Positions 41,274 to 50,063 of a stretch of DNA of 64,000 nt are shown here, piece after piece. A program made the translations under genes and the position numbers. Source of the DNA: Streptomyces sp. YPW6 (lineage in GTDB: Bacteria; Actinomycetota; Actinomycetes; Streptomycetales; Streptomycetaceae); the NCBI RefSeq assembly GCF_018866325.1, contig NZ_CP076457.1:5243001-5307000 (forward strand). Reading direction: 5' to 3'. Under the pieces are notes generated by a model. The model searched no databases. It saw only the letters and a program-made list of their open reading frames with translations, and was not told the origin of the DNA. How positions within the stretch are numbered: position 1 is the first letter of the stretch; each line of letters begins with the position of its first letter.

Positions 41274-42980
41274 ATGAACCAGGCCGGCCGACGACGGCAG
41301 ACGCGGGCGGGAGGCACGCTGAGGAGCGGGGCCGGGGACCCGGTGAGGAGCCGGGCGGCGGGCCGGGCGGGGGCCGTGGCGCTCCTCCTGGCGGGTGCCG
41401 TGGTGCTCACCGCCTGCGGCGGCGGCAGCGGATCGGACGGTACCCGCGACCTCAGCTCCGGCTCGCGCAAGGGGCAGGGGCCGACCGGCGGCGGACAGCC
41501 CGCGCCCGATGCCCTGGCGCCCGGGACCGGCCGTTCGGCGCCACCGGGGGGAGACGCCGAGTCCGGCGCCTTCGCCGAGCCGGACGTCAAGGCGCCCGAC
41601 TACCTCTCCACCTTCGCCCTGGACGTGGACACCGCCAGCTACGGCTACGCGCGCCGCACCCTCGGGGACGGCAGGCTGCCCGACGCCCAGGACGTACGGC
41701 CGGAGGAGTTCGTCAACAGCTTCCGCCAGGGGTACGAACGGCCCCAGGGCAACGGCTTCTCGGTCAACGTCGACGGGGCGCGCATCGGCTCCGGGACGGG
41801 CGGGGGCGGCGGAACCGGAGCCTCCGACTGGTCGCTGGTGCGGGTCGGCCTGGCCACGAGGACCGCACCGCCCGCCTCCGAACGGCCGCCCGCCGCGCTC
41901 ACGTTCGTCGTCGACATCTCGGGTTCCATGGCCGAGACGGGCCGCCTCGACCTGGTCCGGAAGTCCCTGACCCTCCTCACCGAGGAACTGCGCGACGACG
42001 ACTCCCTCTCCCTGGTCACCTTCAGCAACGAGGCCGAGACCCGGCTTCCGATGACCCGGGTCAAGGGCAACCGGAACCGGATCAAGCACGTGGTGGCGGA
42101 GATGGAGCCCGCCCGGTCCACCAACGTCGAGGCGGGCGTCACCCGCGGCTACGAGGAATCGGTCGAAGGCCACCGCGAAGGCGCCACCAACCGCGTGGTG
42201 CTCCTCTCCGACGCCCTCGCCAACACCGGCGACACCGAGGCCGAAGGCATCCTGGAGAGGATCGACTCCGCCCGTCGCGAGTACGGCATCACCCTCTTCG
42301 GCGTCGGTGTCGGCAGCGACTACGGCGACGCGTTCATGGAGCAGCTCACCAACAAGGGCGACGGCAACACCACGTACGTCGGTGACGAGACGCAGGCCCG
42401 CAAGGTGTTCGTCGACCAGCTCCCCGCCCACCTGGAGATCCGGGCCCGCGACGCCAAGGCCCAGGTGGCGTTCGAGCGGAAGACCGTGAAGCAGTTCCGG
42501 CTGATCGGCTACGAGAACCGCAAGGTCGCCGACGAGGACTTCCGCAACGACGGTGTCGACGGCGGCGAGGTCGGCCCCGGCCACACCGTGACCGCTCTGT
42601 ACGCCGTACGGCTGCGCGAGGGCGCGTCCGGCACGGTGGCCCGCGCGACGGTGCGCTGGCTCGACCCCAAGACCCGCAAGGCCCGGGAGGAGAGCGGAAC
42701 CGTCACGACCGGTGCGCTCGACGGCACCCTCTGGGGCGGCGGGAACGACCGGCTCCAGGTCGCGGCCGTGGCCGCCTACTTCGCCGACCACCTGCGCGGA
42801 GGCGACCTGCCGGGCGCGCCCAACCTCGGCGAACTCGCCTCCCGGGCCTCCGGCTTGGCGGAGGCGACCGAGGACAGCGCGGTGGAGAAGCTGGCCACGG
42901 CGATCGGACAGGCGGACCGGCTCCAGCGCGGAGCCGGTCCGGACGACGCACCGGAACCGAGCGAGGGCGAGATCGGCTGA
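41274..42980 (+). CDS. Secreted lipoprotein with von Willebrand factor A domain (YfbK-like)
   Basis: 568 residues; ATG 41274, GGGGGG upstream. A long Arg-rich signal peptide ends in the lipobox VVLTACGGG (about residues 43-51). The N-terminal vWA-associated domain (YLSTFALDVDTASYGYARRTL, VRPEEFVNSFRQGY) precedes the vWA domain with a complete MIDAS: DISGSM (about 215), the Thr in EPARSTNVEAGV, and Asp in LLSDALANTGD. The C-terminal DUF3520-like region (AQVAFERKTVKQFRLIGYENR) follows. It is lipid-anchored and faces outward, probably binding another surface protein through a metal. Confidence 0.9.
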   Translation: MNQAGRRRQTRAGGTLRSGAGDPVRSRAAGRAGAVALLLAGAVVLTACGGGSGSDGTRDLSSGSRKGQGPTGGGQPAPDALAPGTGRSAPPGGDAESGAFAEPDVKAPDYLSTFALDVDTASYGYARRTLGDGRLPDAQDVRPEEFVNSFRQGYERPQGNGFSVNVDGARIGSGTGGGGGTGASDWSLVRVGLATRTAPPASERPPAALTFVVDISGSMAETGRLDLVRKSLTLLTEELRDDDSLSLVTFSNEAETRLPMTRVKGNRNRIKHVVAEMEPARSTNVEAGVTRGYEESVEGHREGATNRVVLLSDALANTGDTEAEGILERIDSARREYGITLFGVGVGSDYGDAFMEQLTNKGDGNTTYVGDETQARKVFVDQLPAHLEIRARDAKAQVAFERKTVKQFRLIGYENRKVADEDFRNDGVDGGEVGPGHTVTALYAVRLREGASGTVARATVRWLDPKTRKAREESGTVTTGALDGTLWGGGNDRLQVAAVAAYFADHLRGGDLPGAPNLGELASRASGLAEATEDSAVEKLATAIGQADRLQRGAGPDDAPEPSEGEIG

Positions 42981-43028
42981 GGCGGATCACCGGTACCGGG
43001 GGCGGCGGGGCTGCGGCCCCCGCACCCC

Positions 43029-43205
43029 TCCGGCTTTCAACCCCGGCCCCCGCCCCCCTCCGGCTTTCAACCCCGGCCTCCGCCCTGCCCCCGGCTTTCA
43101 GCCCGGTACCCGTCGTTCGGCATTCAGCCCCGGCCGCGTCCCCGGGTTTCATCCCCGGCTTCGTCCCCGGTTCTGCCCTTGGGCTTCACCCCCGGCCGCG
43201 CCCCC
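43029..43205. repeat. Degenerate CCGGCTTTCAACCCCGG array between vWA and GNAT genes
   Basis: CTCCGGCTTTCAACCCCGGCC occurs at about 43029 and 43059 (30-bp period). Decaying versions follow to about 43205 (CCCGGCTTTCAGCCCGG, CGGCATTCAGCCCCGG, GGGTTTCATCCCCGG, GGCTTCGTCCCCGG). It runs into the 3' end of the minus-strand GNAT gene, where it encodes a Gly/Arg tail. Confidence 0.8.
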
Positions 43206-43814
43206 GGTCTCGTCCCCGCCCCCGCCGCCCCCGACTCCTACCCGACTCCTCCCCGGCCCCGGGCCCCGCCCCGGATGCCGGGGGCCGAGCAGCACCACCA
43301 GGGCGGCCCTGCCCGGCACGGGCGCGCCGACCCGCCGCCAGCCGGTCCGCTCGTACAGGCGCAGGGCCGCCTCGGCCCGCACCGAGGTCAGCAGCCAGCA
43401 ACGGCCGCCCGGAGCGGCCCCCGTCACCGCGTCCAGCAGTGCCGCGCCCAGCCCGCAGCCGTGCGCCTCCGGCGTGACCGCCAGCTCGTTCACCTCCAGC
43501 GCCCCGCAGAGCCACGCCCGCGTGCGCGCCGGCCCGAGGGCTTCGGCGACCTGCCCGTAGCTCCGGTCGGCCGGAAAGACCTCCGGGGTGACCCAGGCCG
43601 TGGCGAAACCGGTGACCGTCCCCCCGGCCGTCGCCACCGCCGCCGTGAACCCGGGCCGGAGCGCGTCCCGGGCGAGCCGTTCCGCGTAGGCGTCGGCTCC
43701 CGCCGGGTCCTCGTTCCAGGGCGGGGCGGAGAAGGCGCTCGCGTACACGTCGCGGATGTCGTCGGCGTACCGGATCACCTCACCGGCCCTCGCTGTTCGA
43801 ACCTCGGTCGTCAT
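43149..43814 (-). CDS. GNAT acetyltransferase with low-complexity C-terminal tail
   Basis: 221 residues from ATG 43814 (GGAGGGA upstream). The GNAT core has EVIRYADDIRDVYASAF, the VTGFATAWVTPEV strand, the CoA motif LEVNELAVTPEAHGCGLGAALLDAV (about 110-135) and ALRLYERTGWRRVG. The domain ends at about residue 178. The last 45 residues (RHPGRGPGPGRSRVGVGGGG...) derive from the repeat array 43029-43205 and have no family counterpart. Substrate unknown. Confidence 0.85.
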   Translation of the reverse strand: MTTEVRTARAGEVIRYADDIRDVYASAFSAPPWNEDPAGADAYAERLARDALRPGFTAAVATAGGTVTGFATAWVTPEVFPADRSYGQVAEALGPARTRAWLCGALEVNELAVTPEAHGCGLGAALLDAVTGAAPGGRCWLLTSVRAEAALRLYERTGWRRVGAPVPGRAALVVLLGPRHPGRGPGPGRSRVGVGGGGGGDETGGAAGGEAQGQNRGRSRG

Positions 43815-43998
43815 GCCACCGTCCCTCCCCACCCATCGGCGAACCACCGGCAGGTCACCGGCGCCGCGGGGAAACCCTAGGGGGCGGTGCGAGCGCGAAC
43901 TGCCGTACCCGGCACAACCCTTCGTCGGATGAGCCCGTCTGAAGGGGTACGAGCGGCCACTCGACTCCCCCCGATTCCGTGTCAGCCAAGTACGCCGC

Positions 43999-44044
43999 GG
44001 TGACGGGCGGACGGCGCTTTCCCGCTGTCCGCCCGCCCGTCACC
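43999..44044 (+). promoter_or_regulatory. Long stem-loop in the leader of the FG-GAP gene
   Basis: GGTGACGGGCGGACGGCG (43999-44016) pairs with CTGTCCGCCCGCCCGTCACC (44025-44044) with few mismatches. It lies 33 bp before the GTG start. It could attenuate transcription or terminate read-through. Confidence 0.5.
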
Positions 44045-44077
44045 GTCGCAGTCAACGCTCCAACAGAAGGAGTCTCC

Positions 44078-45550
44078 GTGACAGCCCGAGCACTCGGTAC
44101 CGGTGTGGTCCTGGCCCTCGCCCTCGCCACCGCGGTCATCGCACGGCCTGCGACCGCCCACGCCGCCCCGGCCCCTGCCCCCGGCCCGCAGGGCCCCCGC
44201 GCCGACTTCAACGGCGACGGTTATCCGGACCTGGCGTTCGCCGCGCCCGGGGCGACCGTGAAGGGGTTCAAGGGCGCCGGATACGTCGGTGTGGCGTACG
44301 GCTCCCGCAACGGGGTCAAGGACTCCGCGAAGAAGGTGTTCACGCAGGCCTCGGCCGGCGTCCCCGGCACTCCCGAGGCCGGCGACGCCTTCGGCAGCTC
44401 CATCACCTCAGCCGACCTCGACCGGGACGGTTACGCGGACCTGATCGTCGGATCGCCCGGCGAGAAGATCGGACCGGCCGAGTTCGCGGGCGGCGCCGCC
44501 ACCGTCCTGTGGGGCGGGCCCGGCGGCCTGGCGGGCGGGGCGCCCCTGCTCTCCGGCGAGGAGTACGACGACCTCGGGCGCGGGCTGGCCGTCGGAGACT
44601 TCAACGGCGACGGCGCCCCCGACCTCGTGATCCGGGGCGGCGCCACCCTGCGCACGCTCACCGGACCCTTCACCCGGGACGGCGCGGCGGCGGCCGGGGG
44701 CGAGATCCCGAACCTCGACGACGAGCGCTACCTCGATGCGGCGGCGGGCGATGTCAACGGTGACGGGCGCGACGACCTCGCCGTCCTCGTCAACGACGGC
44801 GACGAGTTCGACGCCCGCCGCATCCACATCGGCCTCGGCACCCCGGCCGGGCTCGGCCAGGAGCTCACCCGCGTCAAGGGGAAGGACGGCTACCCGCTGG
44901 AGGGCGGCGAACACCTCGCCGTCGGCAACGTGAACAACGACCAGTACGCCGACCTCGCCGTCGGGCGCGCCGTCGACGGGTACGACAGCGATCTGGACCT
45001 GCCGCTCGCCGAGGGCGGGATGCTCACCTACGTACCGGGCGGCGCGACCGGACCGCAGGGAACCAGGGCCGTCGTCCTCAACCAGGACTCGCCCGGCGTC
45101 CCCGGAGCCGCCGAGCACGGCGACGGATTCGGCGCGTCCGTGGCCATCGGGGACACCAACGGCGACGGCTACGGCGAGATCGCGGTGGGCGTCCCCGGCG
45201 AGGACCAGGGCACGGTGGTGAACGCGGGCGGCACGGTCGTTCTCCCCGGCACAGCCACCGGCCCCGCGGGCAAGGGAAGTTACGGCTTCAACCAGGGCAC
45301 CCCGGAGGTCGTGGGGGCCGTGGAGAAGGACGACCGGTTCGGCGGGGCGGTCTCCCTGCGCGACCTGAACGGCGACGGCCGGACCGAGCTTGCCGTGGGT
45401 GCGCCGGGTGAGAACGCGGGCGCGGGCGCCCTGTGGGTGTTCCCGGCCGCCGCCTCCGGCCCGGCGGCCAAGGGCTCGTTCAGCTTCGGGCACGGGACGC
45501 TCGGCACGGTCGCCACGAAGGCGGGCCTGGGTGCCGCCTTCAACCGCTGA
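44078..45550 (+). CDS. Secreted FG-GAP (integrin-like) beta-propeller protein
   Basis: 490 residues from GTG 44078 (AGAAGGAG upstream). The signal peptide (ALGTGVVLALALATAVIARPATAHA) is likely cleaved after about residue 28. At least seven calcium-binding FG-GAP repeats follow: ADFNGDGYPDLAF, ADLDRDGYADLIVG, GDFNGDGAPDLVI, GDVNGDGRDDLAV, GNVNNDQYADLAVG, GDTNGDGYGEIAVG and RDLNGDGRTELAVG. That fits one seven-bladed propeller with no additional enzymatic domain. Likely an extracellular binding protein; ligand unknown. Confidence 0.93.
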   Translation: MTARALGTGVVLALALATAVIARPATAHAAPAPAPGPQGPRADFNGDGYPDLAFAAPGATVKGFKGAGYVGVAYGSRNGVKDSAKKVFTQASAGVPGTPEAGDAFGSSITSADLDRDGYADLIVGSPGEKIGPAEFAGGAATVLWGGPGGLAGGAPLLSGEEYDDLGRGLAVGDFNGDGAPDLVIRGGATLRTLTGPFTRDGAAAAGGEIPNLDDERYLDAAAGDVNGDGRDDLAVLVNDGDEFDARRIHIGLGTPAGLGQELTRVKGKDGYPLEGGEHLAVGNVNNDQYADLAVGRAVDGYDSDLDLPLAEGGMLTYVPGGATGPQGTRAVVLNQDSPGVPGAAEHGDGFGASVAIGDTNGDGYGEIAVGVPGEDQGTVVNAGGTVVLPGTATGPAGKGSYGFNQGTPEVVGAVEKDDRFGGAVSLRDLNGDGRTELAVGAPGENAGAGALWVFPAAASGPAAKGSFSFGHGTLGTVATKAGLGAAFNR

Positions 45551-45632
45551 CGGCTGACCGCCGTTCCGCGTGCGGAAGCCCGGCTCGGCTCTCCGGAGGA
45601 GTGCGGGCCGGGCCGCCGCGAGACGGCCCCCG

Positions 45633-46505
45633 TCACACGTTGGGCACCTTGAGCCGGTCCCAACTGCTCCTGCCGGGGATGCCGTCCGCGTCGCCGCCCG
45701 TGTAGCCCAGCTTGCGCTGCCACGCGGCGTACGACTTCCGGTCGGCCTCGGACCAGGACGGGCCGGGGCCCACCGCGTACCGGCCGCAGCCCACGGCCAC
45801 CAGACGCCTGCCCATCGCCGTGATGACGGCGCTGTTCCGGCCGGCCCTGAAGAACGCGGAGCCCGGAAACGGCTCGTACCGGGGCTTCGGCGGCTGGGAG
45901 GGGCCGTCCGGGGGGCCGCCCAGCCGCTTGCCGATCCGGGTACGCATCGAGTTCATCGTGAAGCCGCGCGGGTCGACCTTGCCCGGCTGCCACTCCAGGT
46001 GCCCGATCACGGAGCGCTGCGACCAGCCGTGCGCCCGGCAGACCGCTGCGGCGGCCCGCTCGATCGCCAGCAGCTGGGCCGCCGGCCAGGGGTCCTTCCC
46101 GTCCCCGAGGTTGATGCACTCGAAGCCGTAGAAGTGCCGGTTGCCATCGGTGTTGGCCTCGTTGTCCGGGGGCAGCGCCTTCTCCGCGATGACGGCGCGC
46201 AGGACGTCGTCGTCACCGAGCCCGGCGTGGTTCGCCCGCCCGTTCCCCACGAGGTGGACGGTCCCGTCCTTGGCGATGACGCCGTGGCAGAGCGGTCCCG
46301 GCAGGGCGGAGTGGCCGTCGTAGCAGAGCTCGACGGAGGATGCGGTGCCCGAGGTGACGGTGTGATGGATCATCACTCCGTGCGTGGGGCCCCAGGGGCC
46401 CTTGTGATTCCGGTTGTTGGTTCGCCAGCTCCGGTGTTCGAGGACGTGGAGTCCTTCGGCGCGGAGGGCCTTGAGCAGCTTGTCGGCGGAAAGCGGCGTC
46501 GCCAT
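45633..46505 (-). CDS. N-acetylmuramoyl-L-alanine amidase (Amidase_2), no signal peptide
   Basis: 290 residues; ATG 46505 after GGAAAGGAG. The Amidase_2 zinc site is visible: THGVMIHHTVTSG (about 41-53), HFYGFECIN, and GHLEWQPGKVDPRGF with the later His. A C-terminal module (AVITAMGRRLVAVGCGRYAVGPGPSWSEADRKSYAAWQRKLGYTG...) matches the domain of actinophage-type endolysins and Streptomyces peptidoglycan-binding amidases. No Sec or Tat signal is present, as in phage endolysins. No holin or phage genes adjoin. It may be a domesticated endolysin or use another export route. Confidence 0.88.
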   Translation of the reverse strand: MATPLSADKLLKALRAEGLHVLEHRSWRTNNRNHKGPWGPTHGVMIHHTVTSGTASSVELCYDGHSALPGPLCHGVIAKDGTVHLVGNGRANHAGLGDDDVLRAVIAEKALPPDNEANTDGNRHFYGFECINLGDGKDPWPAAQLLAIERAAAAVCRAHGWSQRSVIGHLEWQPGKVDPRGFTMNSMRTRIGKRLGGPPDGPSQPPKPRYEPFPGSAFFRAGRNSAVITAMGRRLVAVGCGRYAVGPGPSWSEADRKSYAAWQRKLGYTGGDADGIPGRSSWDRLKVPNV

Positions 46506-46855
46506 CGCTGCGCTCCTTTCCCTGATGGTGCGTGTTGTACGCAGGCGCTCGGGTGGGGTGACGGCGGGAGGGGGCGGACGGACGGCGGCAGGGAGCCGCG
46601 GAGGCCGGCCGGGGGTGAGGGGGCGGGGCGAAGCGGGGTCCGGTGCCGCGGAAGAGATTCCGCTTTCGGAGCCCACACGATCGATTTGCCCGTTTCCATG
46701 CCCTGATGAACGTCCCGCCGGGCCGAAGGTTTCATCGCACCCGAACTCCCGTCCGAGTGCGCCCGAACTCCCGCTCGAAGGGTGTGGATCCCGGGTGTAT
46801 CGCCCTGCTCCCGTCGGCGTATGCGGCCGGGCGCCGTGCCTCCTACCGTGAGGGG
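46506..46855. other. 350-bp divergent intergenic region
   Basis: Between the amidase and histidine kinase genes. It contains a direct repeat CCGAACTCCCG at 46740 and 46768. TACCGT (46844-46849), six bases before the kinase GTG, is the only promoter-like element I could place. No small gene seen. Confidence 0.5.
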
Positions 46856-48199
46856 GTGATGACCTTGGAGCGCTGGGCCGCCCGGATGCGGGCGCTGCCG
46901 CCGATCGTCGCGGACGTGCTGGTGGTGGCGGTGGTGGGCGCGTTGACCGCCGCCGACGCGGCCGCCGACGAGCCCGGCCACCGGCAGGCCGACACGCTGA
47001 CCTGGGCCCTCCTCGTGGTCTCCCTGGCGGCGCTCGCCGGCCGCCGCCGATGGCCCGTTCCGGTGGTCTGCGTGACCGGGGCGGCCTGCGCCGGGTGGGC
47101 GCTGCACGGGCACATCGGCGAGCTGCTGAACCTCCCCGTGATCGTGGCGCTGTACACGGTCGCGGTGCTGGGGGACCGTCGGCGCACCCTGTGGACCGGG
47201 GCGATCGCCGCGGCGGTCTTTGGTCTCGTGGCGTTGAAGGTCGGCCGGGACGTGGTCAACCCCCAGGGGCTGCCCGTCCTGGAGATGGTCTGGCCGCTCG
47301 TCCCGCTGCTGCTGGGCGAGGTGGTACGGACCCGCCGGGAGCTGCTCGCGGAGTACGCGGCGCGTGCCGCACGGGCCGAGGAGGACCGCGAACGGGAGGC
47401 CGCCCGCCGGGTCCGCCAGGAGCGGGTGCGGGTCGCCCGGGAGATCCACGACATCCTCGCGCACACGGTGAGCGCGATGACCGTGCAGGCCGGTGTGGCC
47501 CTGGACGCGCTGGACGCCGCGCCGGAGGTGTCGCGGCGGGCGATGATCCAGGTGCGCGCCTCGGGCAAGGAAGCCGTACGGGAACTGCGCGCCACGCTGT
47601 CCGTGCTGCGCGCGGCGGAGTCCACGGCCCCCGCTCCGCGCCTCGATCAGCTGGACGGCCTGGTGGCGGGGGCCGAGGCGGGCGGCGTACGGGTCGACCT
47701 GCGGCGGGACACGCGAGGCGCCGCTCTCCCGGCGGTCGTCGAGGCCACGGCGTACCGGATCGTGCAGGAGGCGCTGACCAACGTGGTGAAGCACTCCGCG
47801 GCGCGGCACGCCGCCGTATCGGTGACCTGCGAGGGGGGCCGGCTGATCGTCGAGGTGGTGGACGAGGGCCCACCGGCGCGGCCGCCCGCGGCCCCGGACT
47901 CCGAGCGGGGCTTCGGGCTGCTCGGCATGCGGGAGCGGGCGGTCGCGGTGGGCGGAGGCGTCCGTTGCGGTCCGGTCCCGGGCGGCGGATTCCGCGTCCG
48001 CGCCGAACTGCCCACGGAGCCCGGACCAGCAACGGAAGCCGGATCACCGACGGAGGCCGAACGACCGGCGGAGGCCGGATCACCGACGGAAGCCGGACGG
48101 CCGACGGAGCCCGGACCAGCAATGAAAGCCGGATCACCGACGGAAAGGGCCGGACCACCGGCAGAGCCCGGACCACCGACGGAAGGAACGGCCCCGTGA
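46856..48199 (+). CDS. Sensor histidine kinase (HisKA_3) with repeat-derived C-terminal tail
   Basis: 447 residues. GTG 46856 lies 6 nt after TACCGT, fitting a leaderless mRNA (ATG 46859 is next). Four N-terminal TMs (to about 135) are followed by the HisKA_3 helix VAREIHDILAHTVSAMTVQAGVA (His about 200) and HATPase_c (EALTNVVKHSAARHAAV; GFGLLGMRERAVAVGG). The catalytic domain ends at about residue 385. The last 60 residues are TEAGSPTEA/PTEPGPA repeats from an about 18-bp DNA repeat that continues beyond the stop to the response regulator. The -1 frame stays open through 48318 and would end in ATGA coupling. Confidence 0.9.
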   Translation: MMTLERWAARMRALPPIVADVLVVAVVGALTAADAAADEPGHRQADTLTWALLVVSLAALAGRRRWPVPVVCVTGAACAGWALHGHIGELLNLPVIVALYTVAVLGDRRRTLWTGAIAAAVFGLVALKVGRDVVNPQGLPVLEMVWPLVPLLLGEVVRTRRELLAEYAARAARAEEDREREAARRVRQERVRVAREIHDILAHTVSAMTVQAGVALDALDAAPEVSRRAMIQVRASGKEAVRELRATLSVLRAAESTAPAPRLDQLDGLVAGAEAGGVRVDLRRDTRGAALPAVVEATAYRIVQEALTNVVKHSAARHAAVSVTCEGGRLIVEVVDEGPPARPPAAPDSERGFGLLGMRERAVAVGGGVRCGPVPGGGFRVRAELPTEPGPATEAGSPTEAERPAEAGSPTEAGRPTEPGPAMKAGSPTERAGPPAEPGPPTEGTAP

Positions 48200-48313
48200 G
48201 CGACGGAGGGAGCGACCTGATGACCGACGGAGGAGGCGGCTTGATGACCGACGGAGGAAGCAGCCGGATCACCGACGGAGGAAGCGGCCGGATCACCGAC
48301 GGACGGAGCGGAC
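48010..48313 (+). repeat. Degenerate GGATCACCGACGGA array across the kinase 3' end and regulator leader
   Basis: About 15 variants of CCGGATCACCGACGGAGGAAGC occur, partly coding (to 48199) and partly between genes (48200-48314). Several ATGACCGACGGAGG copies (48220, 48244) are start-codon-like. The array displaces the kinase stop 115 bp away from the regulator's ATG. Confidence 0.8.
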
Positions 48314-48314
48314 C

Positions 48315-48983
48315 ATGACCGTCCGTGTGGTCCTCGCCGACGACCAGACCGTCGTACGGGCCGGATTCCGCGCCCTCCTCGACCTCACCGACGACCTGGT
48401 CGTCGTCTCGGAGGCGGCCGACGGGGCCCGGGCCGTCGAGGCGGTCCGCACGACCCGCCCGGACGTCGTCCTGATGGACATCCGGATGCCCGGCGTCGAC
48501 GGCCTGGAGGCCACCCGCCGGATCGCCGGGGACCGCTCCCTCGACCAGGTCCGCGTGGTCATGCTGACCACGTACGAGATCGACGCCTACGTCTTCGAAG
48601 CACTCCGCCACGGCGCTGCGGGCTTCCTGCTCAAGGACATCGAGCCGGACGACCTGCGCACCGCGATCCGCACGGTCGCGGCGGGCCGGAGCCTGCTCGC
48701 CCCCGCCGTCACCCGCCAGGTGATCGAGGAGTTCGCCCGGCTGAAGGCCCCCGAGGCGGCGGGCGCCGAACGGCTCGCCGTGCTGACCGGCCGGGAGCGC
48801 GAGGTGATGGCGCTCGTCGCAGCCGGACTGTCCAACGACGAGATCGGCCGGGCGCTGATCATGAGCCCGCTGACCGCGAAGACCCATGTCAGCCGCACCA
48901 TGACGAAGCTGGGAGCCCGCGACCGGGCGCAGCTGGTGGTCCTGGCGTACGAAACCGGCCTGGTGAGACCGGGCGACCGCTGA
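48315..48983 (+). CDS. NarL/FixJ response regulator
   Basis: 222 residues; ATG 48315, GGAGCGG upstream. Receiver: VVLADDQTVVRAGF, phosphoacceptor Asp in DVVLMDIRMPGVDG (about 54), the TTYE signal threonine and FLLKDIEPDDL with the conserved Lys. HTH: LTGREREVMALVAAGLSNDEIGRAL then TAKTHVSRTMTKLGARDR (about 150-200). It pairs with the upstream kinase and probably controls the following ABC exporter genes, a common arrangement in Streptomyces. Confidence 0.95.
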   Translation: MTVRVVLADDQTVVRAGFRALLDLTDDLVVVSEAADGARAVEAVRTTRPDVVLMDIRMPGVDGLEATRRIAGDRSLDQVRVVMLTTYEIDAYVFEALRHGAAGFLLKDIEPDDLRTAIRTVAAGRSLLAPAVTRQVIEEFARLKAPEAAGAERLAVLTGREREVMALVAAGLSNDEIGRALIMSPLTAKTHVSRTMTKLGARDRAQLVVLAYETGLVRPGDR

Positions 48984-49070
48984 GTGGCGGGCGGGGGTAC
49001 TCCGGCGGGAGCAGCGCCCGACTCCCGCCGGAGGATTCGCCACCGGGGGCCCGCTCGTAGCGTCGGCCGC

Positions 49071-50063
49071 ATGATCGAAGCAACGGAACTCACCAAACGC
49101 TACGGCGACCGGACCGCCGTCGACCGGCTGTCGTTCACCGTCCGCCCCGGCCGGGTGACCGGCTTCCTCGGCCCGAACGGCGCGGGCAAGTCGACCACCA
49201 TGCGCCTGATCCTCGGCCTCGACTCCGCTACCGCGGGACGGGTCACCGTGGGCGGCAAGGACTATGCGGACCTGCCCGTACCCCTGCGGGCGGTCGGCTC
49301 GCTGCTGGACGCCGAGGGCGTCCACGGCGGCCGTTCCGCCTACCACCACCTGGCCGGACTCGCCGCGAGCAACGGCATCCCGCGCCGCCGCGTCGAGGAG
49401 GTCCTCGATCTGGTCGGGCTGCCCCCGGAGACGGCCCGTCGGCGCACCCGGGGCTTCTCGCTCGGCATGGCCCAGCGGCTCGGGATCGCGGCGGCGCTGA
49501 TCGGGGACCCGGAGGTGCTGATCCTCGACGAACCGGTCAACGGCCTCGACACCGAGGGCATCCGCTGGATCCGGGGGCTGATGCGGTCGCTGGCGGCGGA
49601 GGGCCGCACGGTGTTCCTCTCCAGTCACCTCATGAGCGAGATGGAACTGACGGCCGACCACATCGTCGTGATCGGGCAGGGCCGGCTCCTCGCCGACACC
49701 GCCATGCGCGACTTCATCGCGGCCAACTCCCGCGCCCACACCCTCGTACGGTCTCCAGAGCCGGAGAAGCTCAGGGCCCTGCTGGAAGGGGCGGGGGCCC
49801 AGGTGCGGCTGGAGGCCACGGGCGGCTGGCGGGTCGAAGGGCCGGACGCCGCCGCCATCGGCGACCTGGCCCGCGACCACGGCGTCGCCGTCCACGAACT
49901 CACCCCCGCCCGCTCCTCCTTGGAGGAGGTCTACACGGCGCTCGCGCAGTCCTCGGCCGAGTACCGGAGCGCGGGCCGAACCGAGCGCCGAACCGGGGGC
50001 CGGAGCGAGGACCGCACCGGCCATGAGCCCGCAACGCCTCGCCGGAAGGAGACAGCCCGATGA
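49071..50063 (+). CDS. ABC transporter ATP-binding protein (drug-export type)
   Basis: 330 residues. TAGCGT (49058-49063) lies 7 nt before ATG 49071 and there is no SD, so the mRNA is likely leaderless. Walker A FLGPNGAGKSTTMR (about 38-51), signature FSLGMAQRLGIAAAL, Walker B VLILDEPVNGLDTEGIRW, H-loop FLSSHLMSEME. The C-terminal about 35 residues are charged and disordered (RTERRTGGRSEDRTGHE). It is coupled by an ATGA overlap to its permease. It belongs to the two-component/ABC export cassette with the kinase and regulator upstream. Confidence 0.93.
   Translation: MIEATELTKRYGDRTAVDRLSFTVRPGRVTGFLGPNGAGKSTTMRLILGLDSATAGRVTVGGKDYADLPVPLRAVGSLLDAEGVHGGRSAYHHLAGLAASNGIPRRRVEEVLDLVGLPPETARRRTRGFSLGMAQRLGIAAALIGDPEVLILDEPVNGLDTEGIRWIRGLMRSLAAEGRTVFLSSHLMSEMELTADHIVVIGQGRLLADTAMRDFIAANSRAHTLVRSPEPEKLRALLEGAGAQVRLEATGGWRVEGPDAAAIGDLARDHGVAVHELTPARSSLEEVYTALAQSSAEYRSAGRTERRTGGRSEDRTGHEPATPRRKETAR

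Noticed and set aside
48010..48313. Possible CRISPR or direct-repeat origin
   Set aside because: Units are degenerate, about 18 bp, contiguous and partly coding, with no spacers and no cas or rep genes nearby.
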